Origin: Sporomusaceae bacterium UBA1887
Lineage (GTDB): Bacteria; Bacillota; Negativicutes; Sporomusales; DSM-15969
Length of the DNA stretch: 31,817 nucleotides
NCBI GenBank assembly: GCA_002337925.1
Contig: DDHB01000009.1
Span: 43,378-75,194, forward strand
Direction: 5' to 3'
Made by a program: the position numbers and the translations under genes. The notes beneath the pieces are model-generated. The model was given only the letters and a program-made list of their open reading frames with translations. It was not told the DNA's origin and did not search any database. Positions 1 to 7,205 of the stretch are shown one piece after another (the first letter of the stretch is position 1; every line of letters begins with the position of its first letter).

Positions 1-104
1 GCATCAAGAGAAAACCGGAATTGGTCATCTCGCTGGATAATTTTTAAATCGTTGATGATGAGATCATCAAGGCGATCACCTGGTTCAAGCACCACATCTG
101 TCAT
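1..104 (-). CDS. yabB: tRNA1(Val) (adenine-N6)-methyltransferase, YabB/TrmN6-like (N-terminal part only)
   Basis: Only about the first 34 residues are in the window; the gene runs off the left edge. The start ATG lies 3 bases after the stop codon of the upstream ricT gene, so the two are co-transcribed. The visible protein begins MTDVVLEPGDRLDDL and continues through a stretch reading NDLKIIQRDDQFRFSLDA. This matches the N-terminus of the family that methylates N6 of adenine 37 in valine tRNA, where a DDL..L.I.Q....F.F..DAVLLA pattern precedes the SAM-binding Rossmann fold. The catalytic NPPY motif is outside the window and cannot be checked. The position after holB-ricT is the one yabB holds in many Firmicutes (in Bacillus subtilis yabA intervenes). 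The call rests on the N-terminal pattern plus context. Confidence 0.8.
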   Translation of the reverse strand, partial: MTDVVLEPGDRLDDLIINDLKIIQRDDQFRFSLD

Positions 105-107
105 GTC

Positions 108-926
108 TTACTTTTCCACCACTTCATCCCATGATATATCAATATTCTTGCCTTCAGCCAACTGAATTTTCGCCGTTTTATTACGATGATTAACAGTTAA
201 TACGCGGCCTTCACCCTCTATGGTTATTACTTCACGGCCAATTGCTGGAGCAATCGATATTTTTTTCACAGGTTCAGGCAGATTACTATATGAATCATTT
301 TCATATTTAAGGCAGCACATCAAACGCCCGCAAATACCGGAAATCTTCGTTGGATTAAGGGATAAGTGCTGATCTTTTGCCATTCGTATAGACACGGGCT
401 CAAAGTCGCCCAAAAATGTCGCACAACATAGCGGCCGCCCGCAGCAGCCAATGCCATTCATCATTTTGGCTTCATCACGAACCCCGATCTGGCGCAATTC
501 AATACGTGTACGGAAAACAGCCGCCAGGTCTTTCACTAAGTCGCGGAAATCAATACGTCCCTCTGCAGTAAAATAAAAAATGATCTTGTTTACATCAAAG
601 GTATATTCTACATCCACTAAATTCATTGGCAGAGAGTGAAGGGTAATTTTTTGTTCACAAACACGGAAAGCTTCTTTTTCTTTTTCTTTATTATCATTTA
701 CTTTGTCCTGGTCCTGCTGCGTTGCTTTACGCAGCACCGGTTTTAGAGGGGAAACCAGCTCTTCTTCTGCAACTTGTCTTGGTCCAATAACAACTTCGCC
801 GAATTCAAGTCCACGCGCTGTTTCAACAATCGCAAAGTCGCTTTTATTAATCTCTAACTCACCGGGATCAAAGTAATATATTTTGCCAGCACGTTTAAAC
901 CGAATACCTACAACGGTATGCATCAT
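108..926 (-). CDS. ricT: RicT/YaaT, PSP1-domain regulatory protein (stage 0 sporulation protein YaaT)
   Basis: 272 aa. PSP1-domain protein of the YaaT/RicT family. In Bacillus subtilis it forms the RicA-RicF-RicT complex, binds iron-sulfur clusters and assists RNase Y-dependent mRNA maturation, and it affects sporulation and biofilm formation. Visible evidence is the cysteine-rich signature: CCGRPLCC at residues 161-168 (Cys 161, 162, 167, 168) and CGRLMCC at 199-205 (Cys 199, 204, 205). These fit the family's cluster ligands. Residues 70-90 are a charged, lysine-rich linker. The start ATG overlaps the holB stop by one base (TAATG) and is preceded by GGAGG six bases upstream, so translation is probably coupled. 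ricA and ricF are not in the window. Length is typical of the family. Confidence 0.93.
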   Translation of the reverse strand: MMHTVVGIRFKRAGKIYYFDPGELEINKSDFAIVETARGLEFGEVVIGPRQVAEEELVSPLKPVLRKATQQDQDKVNDNKEKEKEAFRVCEQKITLHSLPMNLVDVEYTFDVNKIIFYFTAEGRIDFRDLVKDLAAVFRTRIELRQIGVRDEAKMMNGIGCCGRPLCCATFLGDFEPVSIRMAKDQHLSLNPTKISGICGRLMCCLKYENDSYSNLPEPVKKISIAPAIGREVITIEGEGRVLTVNHRNKTAKIQLAEGKNIDISWDEVVEK

Positions 927-1912
927 TATTCTCCTCCCTCCTTTACCAAGTCGGCTAATTCAATCAACAATGCTTCCCAGGTCAGGCGCATATTGCCATT
1001 GGCAGCAATAGCTCGCTCAGCTGAATAAATACGCTTTACAGCTGCAACCAATGCTTGATCATGCCAGCTTACTACCAATTCCTGCAGTTGATTTATTTTA
1101 TCGATGTTAAAAACTAATTCGGTATTACCAGTAGTCCTCAAAATAGTTAAATCACGAAAAACACCGGATAGAAACCCCAATAAATGTCCTAGTTCGGCAT
1201 TTTCCCGTTTATCCAATGCACCAATAGCACTAAAAAACCAGACTCCTGTTTGTTCGGTAATCGTTGATGCCAGGCGTAGTGCCTCATCCCGCAATTTTAG
1301 TCCTTCTGGTGACAACAATCCCAGTGCTTTCCCTAAGCGCCCGCCGCTTAATCGCGCAGCAACAGCAGCCGTTTCCTGGGAAAAGCCCCTGAGCTTAAGT
1401 GCTGCTATCATTTGTTCGGGAACCAGAGGCAAAAACTTCATCACCAGACAGCGTGACAAAATGGTATTTAGCACGGAATGAGTAGAAGTCACCGTTAGGA
1501 CAAAATAGAAATTCTCCGGTGGCTCTTCCAGCATTTTAAGCAAACTGTTGGCCGCCTCTTTTGACATTTTACCGGCATCTTCTATAATACAGACTCTCGC
1601 TCCTCCTGAAGAAGAACGCATAGCGACCTCATGCTGTATCGACCGTATTTGATCAATCTTAATGCTTGACCCGTCAGGAGTGATCACTAGCAAATTAGCA
1701 TGATTTTGCTGAGCTAGTGCCAGGCATGACGAACAACGGCCGCAAGGACTTGTCCCGCCGCAAAGCAAACTGGCAGCTAATTCCCTGGCAACAAGGAGCT
1801 TACCAATTCCCGCTGGACCAACAAATAACAGCGCATGAGGCAACCGTCCACTTGCCAGCATTTTTTGCAGCATTTTTATATTCGGATCATGACCAATAAT
1901 TGTCTCCCACAT
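926..1912 (-). CDS. holB: DNA polymerase III delta' subunit
   Basis: 328 aa. Clamp-loader delta' subunit, part of the complex that loads the beta sliding clamp during replication. Residues 32-38 (GPAGIGK) form a P-loop, but the residue after Lys38 is Leu rather than Ser/Thr. That fits a delta' subunit that does not hydrolyse ATP itself. A four-cysteine zinc module follows (Cys51, 57, 60, 63). LLKMLEEPPENFYF and an SRC motif (ILSRC) typical of clamp-loader subunits come next. A GAGG site five bases upstream supports the ATG at 1912. It sits between yaaR and ricT, as in Bacillus. The 33-base gap to yaaR and the overlap with ricT indicate one operon. Confidence 0.94.
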   Translation of the reverse strand: MWETIIGHDPNIKMLQKMLASGRLPHALLFVGPAGIGKLLVARELAASLLCGGTSPCGRCSSCLALAQQNHANLLVITPDGSSIKIDQIRSIQHEVAMRSSSGGARVCIIEDAGKMSKEAANSLLKMLEEPPENFYFVLTVTSTHSVLNTILSRCLVMKFLPLVPEQMIAALKLRGFSQETAAVAARLSGGRLGKALGLLSPEGLKLRDEALRLASTITEQTGVWFFSAIGALDKRENAELGHLLGFLSGVFRDLTILRTTGNTELVFNIDKINQLQELVVSWHDQALVAAVKRIYSAERAIAANGNMRLTWEALLIELADLVKEGGE

Positions 1913-1945
1913 AGTATCCTCAATACAAATTGGTTTCCAGGCTTG

Positions 1946-2392
1946 CTACATATATAGATCGACTAACATCCCTCGTATTGCATCAAGCTTATTCATTATT
2001 TTCAGTTGCCGCTCCTGTCCGATACGTACATCTTCGGTTAACCCGGCAAGCGTATCATCGATTTGCTTGATAGTAGAAAACATTTTCTTTCGCCCTTGGC
2101 GATCCCAGCCGGCATTCGTTTGCAGAGTGTACATGCGGCCTACTGCCTCACCGAGAAATTCCCGAACTAATTCGCGGTAACTCTTCAGTTCAACAAAGGT
2201 TGGTGCAGTCGATAGTCTTTTCCCCTGTTCGGTTATGGCATCTAGAAGCTCAGTAAGCCGTTCCTTAATCTGACTATCCTGGGATTTTGCCAGATTAAGA
2301 GCAAAAGGATCACCGCTTTTTTCCGTCTTGGCGCTGGTATCACGCTCGACAGGCAGAGGGGGATTCGATGTGCCCATCTTATTAATCTTCAC
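1946..2392 (-). CDS. yaaR: YaaR family protein (DUF327)
   Basis: 148 aa. DUF327/YaaR protein of unknown biochemical function, found next to holB across Firmicutes. The first 30 residues are polar and probably disordered. The rest looks helical, with a conserved-looking core (ELKSYRELVREFLGEAVGRMY) and a C-terminal helix rich in Leu, Asp and Arg. The start is a GTG with AGGAGG six bases upstream; an in-frame ATG five codons later lacks such a site. It reads into holB after 33 bases. In Bacillus, yaaQ (the cyclic-di-AMP receptor DarA) sits between tmk and yaaR; here it is absent and a transporter/amidohydrolase cassette occupies that side. Confidence 0.88.
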   Translation of the reverse strand: MKINKMGTSNPPLPVERDTSAKTEKSGDPFALNLAKSQDSQIKERLTELLDAITEQGKRLSTAPTFVELKSYRELVREFLGEAVGRMYTLQTNAGWDRQGRKKMFSTIKQIDDTLAGLTEDVRIGQERQLKIMNKLDAIRGMLVDLYM

Positions 2393-2484
2393 TGCCGACC
2401 TCCTGCTGGATGTTAGTCCATTATAATATTACAGATTACTATTCATTATAATTCCTTTACAAAAAATAAGCAAATAGATGACAC

Positions 2485-2550
2485 TGATAAAGCCTCAACT
2501 GCCCTGCATATCCAAAGGGGTTCACGTAAACGGACAGGTGAGGCTTATCA
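2485..2550 (-). terminator. Long imperfect hairpin after the symporter gene
   Basis: Arms at 2485-2504 and 2532-2550 pair over roughly 17 positions with small mismatches (TGATAA-GCCTCA against TGAGGC-TTATCA), separated by about 27 bases. It starts one base after the symporter stop codon. On the minus strand a T-rich run (TTATTTTTTG) follows only about 16 bases later, so it is an imperfect intrinsic terminator. It may instead be a processing or attenuation element between the symporter cassette and yaaR. Confidence 0.5.
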
Positions 2551-2551
2551 A

Positions 2552-4024
2552 TTATTTGTTTATCACTACATTGCTGTTCGCTCCTGCATTTGTACTATAT
2601 GTAACCAGACTAACGGTAACAAAAACAGCAAGATTGGCAGCCAGCGCTACGAACCCGGCATTTAAGTTCAATCCGGCAAAAGGCAGTGGATCAAGTTTGC
2701 CTAATATAAGCGCAAATACTAAAAACTCACCCACAATAAGTCCGGAATAAGCGCCTAAGCGGGTGGCCTTCCGCCAGAACAATCCTACTGCTACCATGGG
2801 AAAGAACTGTGTTACGCCCGAATATCCGGTTAAAAGCAGATTTACCAACATATTGGGAAGGAAAATGGCGAGTGCCAATGCAAGGGCGGTTAAGACCAGT
2901 ACTACAAGACGGGCAATACGCCCCACCCTCTCAGGGGCGGAATTCCGGCCTATCGTGCGGCCATAAATATTGCGTGAAAATAGCATTGAAGTAGAAAGCA
3001 GCAGGTCTGCGGCCGGGATCATGCAGGCTAGCGCTCCTGCACCACCTACCAGACCAAGTGCCCAACCGGGAAACAAATGCTGTACTATAGCCATGAAAGC
3101 CATATCCGGAGTCTTTAAAGCTGGCACAAGTACTAATAATGCTGTAAAACCAATAAACATTGGGAAAATAAGACAAAATTGATACAAAGGCAGATATACA
3201 GCGTTATGACGCAATACGTCGGGATTTTTTGCACTAAAGCTGTTAGCGGCAAAGTGAGGCCACATATAAAAACCTAGACTTGTTACCACTAGTGTGGACA
3301 TCGCCCAGCTCACATCCAAATTCTTCGTGCCGCCCGGTAATGCAAGAAAACCTGGTTTCGCTGTTTCCAGCGCCTCAAACATACCTCCCAGACTACCGAA
3401 ATAATGAATAGGCAGGTAGAGTCCAAAGAAAATCACGGCTACCATCATAACCACGTCTTTAATTACTGCGGTAGATGCGACTCCTTTTAAGCCGCTTAAA
3501 TATACAAAAGCCGCCACCATCGTAAAAGCAATCAGCATAGCCGGAATACGGGTAATTTGTCCGTACGAACAAGTCTCAATAATCAACCCCAGTCCGGTTA
3601 ACTGCAGTTGCAGATAGGGCAGCAAAAATGCCACCCCGATACATGCTGTTAAAATTCCTAATGTACGGCTGCCATACATATGCTCTACCAGGTCGGACTG
3701 GGTCATCAGATTATATTTCCGGCCAATAGAAGACATAACAGGCAAAATATAATAGCCTACCAAATAAGCTAATGCACCATAGCCCAAAATATAAAAAGTA
3801 GGACCTCCACGGGCGTAAGCCCAGCCGCTGGCGCCTAAAAAAGCAAAAGCCGTATAAATCTCTCCGGCCATAACAAACCAATTCAGCCAACGGCCAAAAT
3901 TCCGGCCACCTACCGCCCATTCTTCCAAATTCATTTTCCGCTTCATTCCCGGCAATATTCCCACAATAGTAACGCCTATAACAAAAATAAAAATAACTGC
4001 TAACGACATACTTTCATTAGACAT
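2552..4024 (-). CDS. Sodium:solute symporter family (SSF) transporter, YhjB-like
   Basis: 490 aa membrane protein with about 13 predicted hydrophobic segments, the size and pattern of sodium:solute symporters (PanF/PutP/YhjB class). The N-terminus has the family's EEWAVGGRNFGRW motif between the first two membrane segments, followed by GASGWAYARGG. A short hydrophilic tail ends the protein. The start ATG has AAAGGGG nine bases upstream. The gene lies 29 bases after a DUF3311 small membrane protein; that pairing is characteristic of YhjB-YhjC-type systems. An M20 amidohydrolase precedes both, so the substrate is plausibly an N-acylated or amide-linked amino compound taken up with Na+. Family membership is clear; the substrate is inference. 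Confidence 0.92.
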   Translation of the reverse strand: MSNESMSLAVIFIFVIGVTIVGILPGMKRKMNLEEWAVGGRNFGRWLNWFVMAGEIYTAFAFLGASGWAYARGGPTFYILGYGALAYLVGYYILPVMSSIGRKYNLMTQSDLVEHMYGSRTLGILTACIGVAFLLPYLQLQLTGLGLIIETCSYGQITRIPAMLIAFTMVAAFVYLSGLKGVASTAVIKDVVMMVAVIFFGLYLPIHYFGSLGGMFEALETAKPGFLALPGGTKNLDVSWAMSTLVVTSLGFYMWPHFAANSFSAKNPDVLRHNAVYLPLYQFCLIFPMFIGFTALLVLVPALKTPDMAFMAIVQHLFPGWALGLVGGAGALACMIPAADLLLSTSMLFSRNIYGRTIGRNSAPERVGRIARLVVLVLTALALALAIFLPNMLVNLLLTGYSGVTQFFPMVAVGLFWRKATRLGAYSGLIVGEFLVFALILGKLDPLPFAGLNLNAGFVALAANLAVFVTVSLVTYSTNAGANSNVVINK

Positions 4025-4053
4025 TATGATTATCCCCTTTCGACTGCCCCAGT

Positions 4054-4257
4054 CTAAGCGTCACGTTCTTCATTCTTCTTTGAGTCAAGCGAATAGAGAA
4101 CTTTAATACACAAAAATGCAATAATAATACCGGCCACCAGCCAAAATGCAAGAAACGGCAGGCCTAAAACCAAAGGCTTAACCCTGTTGGCAAAAGGCAG
4201 CAAGCCGATTGTCCAGATAAAAGGAATAAGTGTCAGCAGTATCCTTACAGCATACAT
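4054..4257 (-). CDS. DUF3311 small membrane protein, symporter partner (YhjC-like)
   Basis: 67 aa with two hydrophobic segments (about residues 4-22 and 32-53) and a charged C-terminus ending KKNEERDA. The spacing and the PF-W-GLLPFANRVKP-V-GLPF pattern fit DUF3311, a small protein usually encoded directly before an SSF symporter and thought to be an accessory subunit. GGGGAG lies eight bases before the ATG. It sits 13 bases after the amidohydrolase gene and 29 bases before the symporter, so all three are one transcription unit. The role as a transporter subunit is known only by association. Confidence 0.85.
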   Translation of the reverse strand: MYAVRILLTLIPFIWTIGLLPFANRVKPLVLGLPFLAFWLVAGIIIAFLCIKVLYSLDSKKNEERDA

Positions 4258-4270
4258 GTCATCCGCTCCC

Positions 4271-5440
4271 CTATTTTAATAATTTAACAACCGTTTGGGC
4301 CATAACTTCCATGCCGATTTTCAAACCGTCTTCATCCATATCAAACTTCGGATGATGATGAGGATAAACCAGTCCTTTATCCTCATTACCGATACCAACA
4401 AAGATAAACGAACCCGGTGCCTGCTGCTGATAAAAGGAAAAATCTTCGCCTACCATCGCTGGCTGCAGTTCAATAACCCCAGCTTTGCCGAGTATTTCCT
4501 TACCAGCCTCTGCTACCAGTGTAGAAACATGAGGGTTATTAATGACCGGCGGATAACCATATACTGCCTCAAAATTAAATGAAGCCCCATGAGCAATACA
4601 AATGCCGTTACAAATTTGCTCGATCCGGGCAAACACTTTTTCCCGTACTTCCTGGGAAAAGCTGCGTACCGTCCCCTGCAACAACGCCGTGTCGGGAATA
4701 ATGTTAAATACACTGCCTGCTTTAAAGACGCCTAGCGACAAAACTGCCAGCTCATTTGTTTTAATATCATTACCGGTTATTGCTTTTAAAGCGACAACAA
4801 TTTGAGCGCCTACGCTTATAGGATCAATCGTCTGATGAGGCATCGAACCATGTCCGCCTTTTCCCTGAATAGTAATACTAAATTCATCAGGTGAAGCCAT
4901 CATAGGTCCATAAGTAATGCCAATTGTCCCCACATTCAGAGGCTGCCACAAATGAGCACCAATTACAGCAGCAACTCCTTCCATTGCTCCGTCAGCAATC
5001 ATGGCCTCCGCACCACCGGGAAATTTTTCCTCGCTGGGTTGAAACAAGAAGCGTACTTTACCATTGATCCCTGCCGATAATCCTGTAAACATTTTAACCA
5101 AACCAAGCAGCATGGCTGTATGACCATCATGCCCGCAGGCATGACATAACCCATTTTTTTGCGAACGATAGGGCTGATCAACCTCATCCTGCACGGGTAA
5201 GGCATCTATGTCGGCCCTAATAGCAACGGTCTTTCCCGGCCGCGCTCCCTGGACTTCAACGATAACACCGGTACCGGCAGCAGCACGTGGCTGCAAGCCC
5301 ATTGCTTTGAGCTCGGCAACAATTTTCTTCTGTGTCTCGAACTCTTCTCCACCCAATTCAGGATGCATGCGAAAATATCGGCGAAGACCAATAACATATT
5401 GATGGTGCTCAGCCGCTAATTGATGAATCTGCTGTTCCAT
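4271..5440 (-). CDS. M20 family amidohydrolase (N-acyl-amino-acid amidohydrolase / IAA-amino-acid hydrolase type)
   Basis: 389 aa from the chosen start. M20D metallopeptidase fold that cleaves amide bonds such as N-acyl or N-acetyl amino acids. Metal and catalytic residues are visible: CGHDGHT around 102-108, the Glu pair in PSEEKFPGGAEAM (about 137-138), His163 in GAHLW, and a late His-rich motif HHHPKFDMDEDGL near the end. HPELGGEEFET near the N-terminus is also typical. The reading frame is open up to 5506 from a TTG (ATG at 5500), but that adds a low-complexity lysine-rich extension not found in the family. The ATG at 5440 has GGAGG five bases upstream and gives the normal length. First gene of the cassette with DUF3311 and the SSF transporter; the substrate is not known. 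Confidence 0.92.
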   Translation of the reverse strand: MEQQIHQLAAEHHQYVIGLRRYFRMHPELGGEEFETQKKIVAELKAMGLQPRAAAGTGVIVEVQGARPGKTVAIRADIDALPVQDEVDQPYRSQKNGLCHACGHDGHTAMLLGLVKMFTGLSAGINGKVRFLFQPSEEKFPGGAEAMIADGAMEGVAAVIGAHLWQPLNVGTIGITYGPMMASPDEFSITIQGKGGHGSMPHQTIDPISVGAQIVVALKAITGNDIKTNELAVLSLGVFKAGSVFNIIPDTALLQGTVRSFSQEVREKVFARIEQICNGICIAHGASFNFEAVYGYPPVINNPHVSTLVAEAGKEILGKAGVIELQPAMVGEDFSFYQQQAPGSFIFVGIGNEDKGLVYPHHHPKFDMDEDGLKIGMEVMAQTVVKLLK

Positions 5441-5610
5441 AAGTCCCTCCTGAGATTTGTCATGATTTGAATTTCCCTCTTTTTTTACTTCTCCTGCCAT
5501 CACCAATTCCCTCCCTGTTTTACATTTTTATTTCCGTACGGTGGACATTAGTACTTAATAAGAAAATAGAGAAACTGAATCTCAGGCACAATCCTCGATA
5601 AGATAAAAAT

Positions 5611-5636
5611 AAAACAAGGGGAAGCCCCCTTGTTTT
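5611..5636 (-). terminator. Rho-independent terminator of the tmk operon
   Basis: Perfect 11-bp stem (AAAACAAGGGG/CCCCTTGTTTT) with a 4-base loop. It is followed on the minus strand by TTTTATTTTTATC and lies directly after the tmk stop codon. It separates the tmk group from the amidohydrolase-transporter cassette, so the cassette needs its own promoter within 5507-5610. A weak candidate there on the minus strand is TTGTGC, 17 bases, TATTTT. Confidence 0.9.
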
Positions 5637-5638
5637 GA

Positions 5639-6313
5639 TTACAAAATCGTCTTTACAGAATGATAAATAGCTTGATGGATTTGGTCAACACTTTTTAAAC
5701 CATCAGCACTAACACAATCAATAGATTGCCAGCCGTAACGCGCAGCAAGCAGACGATAGCTATGATAACAGCGCGCAAGATAATCCATATCCCGTTCATG
5801 GATATCTGGTTCGTCTCCAGCCTTCACCGACCGTTCTGCAAGCAGCCTGCTGCTTAAATCAGGCGGCACATCCAGAAACAGCACCTGATTAGGGACAGGT
5901 AGTCCGAATTTCACAAATTCCAAATCCCACAGCCAGTCTAAAAAGCTGTCCTTCGCACTTTCATCGGCAATTTTTACTGCCTGATGAACCATGTTGGAGG
6001 TAGTATACCGGTCTGCCAATATAATTCCGCCCTGCCTATACCACTCTCCCCAGGAGGTTTTATAGGACGCAAAGCGGTCAACCGCAAAAAAAGCAGATGC
6101 CGCATAGGCATTTACTGCATCGGGCTGTGTACCGAACTCTCCACCCAGATACATTTTAATTAAAGCAGACGAGGGACTGGCATAATCAGGGAACTCTACC
6201 TTCTTTACAGGATAACCTTCTGCAGTCAGCCGTTCATAAAGCCTCGCCGTCTGCGTTGCTTTTCCACAGCCGTCACCGGCTTCAATAATGATTAATTTTC
6301 CTTCTCCCGCCAT
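5639..6313 (-). CDS. tmk: dTMP kinase-like protein (clostridial subgroup)
   Basis: 224 aa. Thymidylate-kinase-family P-loop kinase, expected to phosphorylate dTMP (or a related deoxynucleotide) for DNA synthesis. The P-loop is GDGCGKAT (residues 13-20); Ala follows the P-loop Lys where canonical Walker A motifs have Ser/Thr. The base-binding DRY motif is in LADRYTTSN. Location in the yaaO-tmk-yaaR-holB neighbourhood supports the role. It has many aromatic residues and is somewhat longer than standard bacterial Tmk (about 205-215 aa). GGGAG lies upstream of the ATG. Another canonical tmk may exist elsewhere in the genome, so sole responsibility for dTMP phosphorylation is not certain. Confidence 0.82.
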   Translation of the reverse strand: MAGEGKLIIIEAGDGCGKATQTARLYERLTAEGYPVKKVEFPDYASPSSALIKMYLGGEFGTQPDAVNAYAASAFFAVDRFASYKTSWGEWYRQGGIILADRYTTSNMVHQAVKIADESAKDSFLDWLWDLEFVKFGLPVPNQVLFLDVPPDLSSRLLAERSVKAGDEPDIHERDMDYLARCYHSYRLLAARYGWQSIDCVSADGLKSVDQIHQAIYHSVKTIL

Positions 6314-6330
6314 TGTCCTGCTCCCTTTCT

Positions 6331-7155
6331 CTACTTCATTACAAACATTTCATATAGCGATAACACAATCTCAATAGCAATTAAAATAATAACAGCCCAC
6401 TCCAGACGATTACCGCGCTTAGCATGAGCAAGCGTTGAAAACACTTGCGTAATATCTAGAAGGGTATCAGATTTCTGGCGAATCTTTCCGTATCTGTCTT
6501 CCAGCTCAAAAATAGAACTCAGTTCCGTAAACATGTACTCGGCATCTTCATTGACCCAGGTTATATCGGGCTTATCAAGCAGCATGATATACGAGAGTGT
6601 ATTTAATTTAAAGCCCAGAACCCTGGCCGAGAGCTTCGCTAATTGAGAATCGGAAGTCGTTAATTGACCCTGATTTAGGTACGAAACAACATCCTCTATT
6701 TCATCAAGCAGTAAATCAATGGCCTTCTCTGTTTTTTCCAGTGCAACTGATTTGGCTAATACTGTTGAAACGATCTCCATATGATGATCGTTTAGCTTAG
6801 CTACAACCATGAAGTCATTATTAAGCGCCGGACTCTCTTGTGCATTGATTTCAATCTTATAATCATCTGAGTAATCACGGAGATTAGCCGTTGTAACGTT
6901 CTTCTCAAGCCGCTTCAAATACTCCAGAATATCCATACTGTCATGATGCTCGCAATTGATAAAAACAAGACTGCCAAAATGAAAAATATAAACAACTTTC
7001 TTTTCCGGTTCCTTTATAATACCTTTTAATTCATTTTCGGTAAGTCTCAAGGAATCTTCCCAGCGAAACTTGCGATAGATGCCAAAATGCTGAGCAATAT
7101 TACCTAAATTAAGTTCATTACATACAACAACAGCTTTAAAATCAACTGAATTCAT
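6331..7155 (-). CDS. RMD1/YagE family (DUF155) membrane-anchored protein
   Basis: 274 aa. The central part (VVYIFHFGSLVFINCEHHD, then LEKTEKAIDLLLDEIE...LNQG) and the single C-terminal membrane helix (about residues 251-270, LEWAVIILIAIEIVLSLY) are the layout of the RMD1/DUF155 family. Eukaryotic members (Rmd1, RMND1) act in mitochondria; the bacterial function is unknown. The frame is open to a TTG at 7182, but AGGTGG lies five bases before the ATG at 7155, which gives MNSVDFKAVVV as the N-terminus. It is 17 bases upstream of tmk and about 50 bases below the decarboxylase gene, so it is probably co-transcribed. The assignment is to family, not to function. Confidence 0.8.
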   Translation of the reverse strand: MNSVDFKAVVVCNELNLGNIAQHFGIYRKFRWEDSLRLTENELKGIIKEPEKKVVYIFHFGSLVFINCEHHDSMDILEYLKRLEKNVTTANLRDYSDDYKIEINAQESPALNNDFMVVAKLNDHHMEIVSTVLAKSVALEKTEKAIDLLLDEIEDVVSYLNQGQLTTSDSQLAKLSARVLGFKLNTLSYIMLLDKPDITWVNEDAEYMFTELSSIFELEDRYGKIRQKSDTLLDITQVFSTLAHAKRGNRLEWAVIILIAIEIVLSLYEMFVMK

Positions 7156-7205
7156 TGGTACCACCTTACTCCTAATCGTCAAAAAAACACTATTCCATTC
7201 CGGTC

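Noticed and set aside
5441..5506. N-terminal extension of the M20 amidohydrolase
   Set aside because: Low-complexity Lys/Glu/Ser stretch outside the family's normal N-terminus, with a better RBS at the ATG at 5440.
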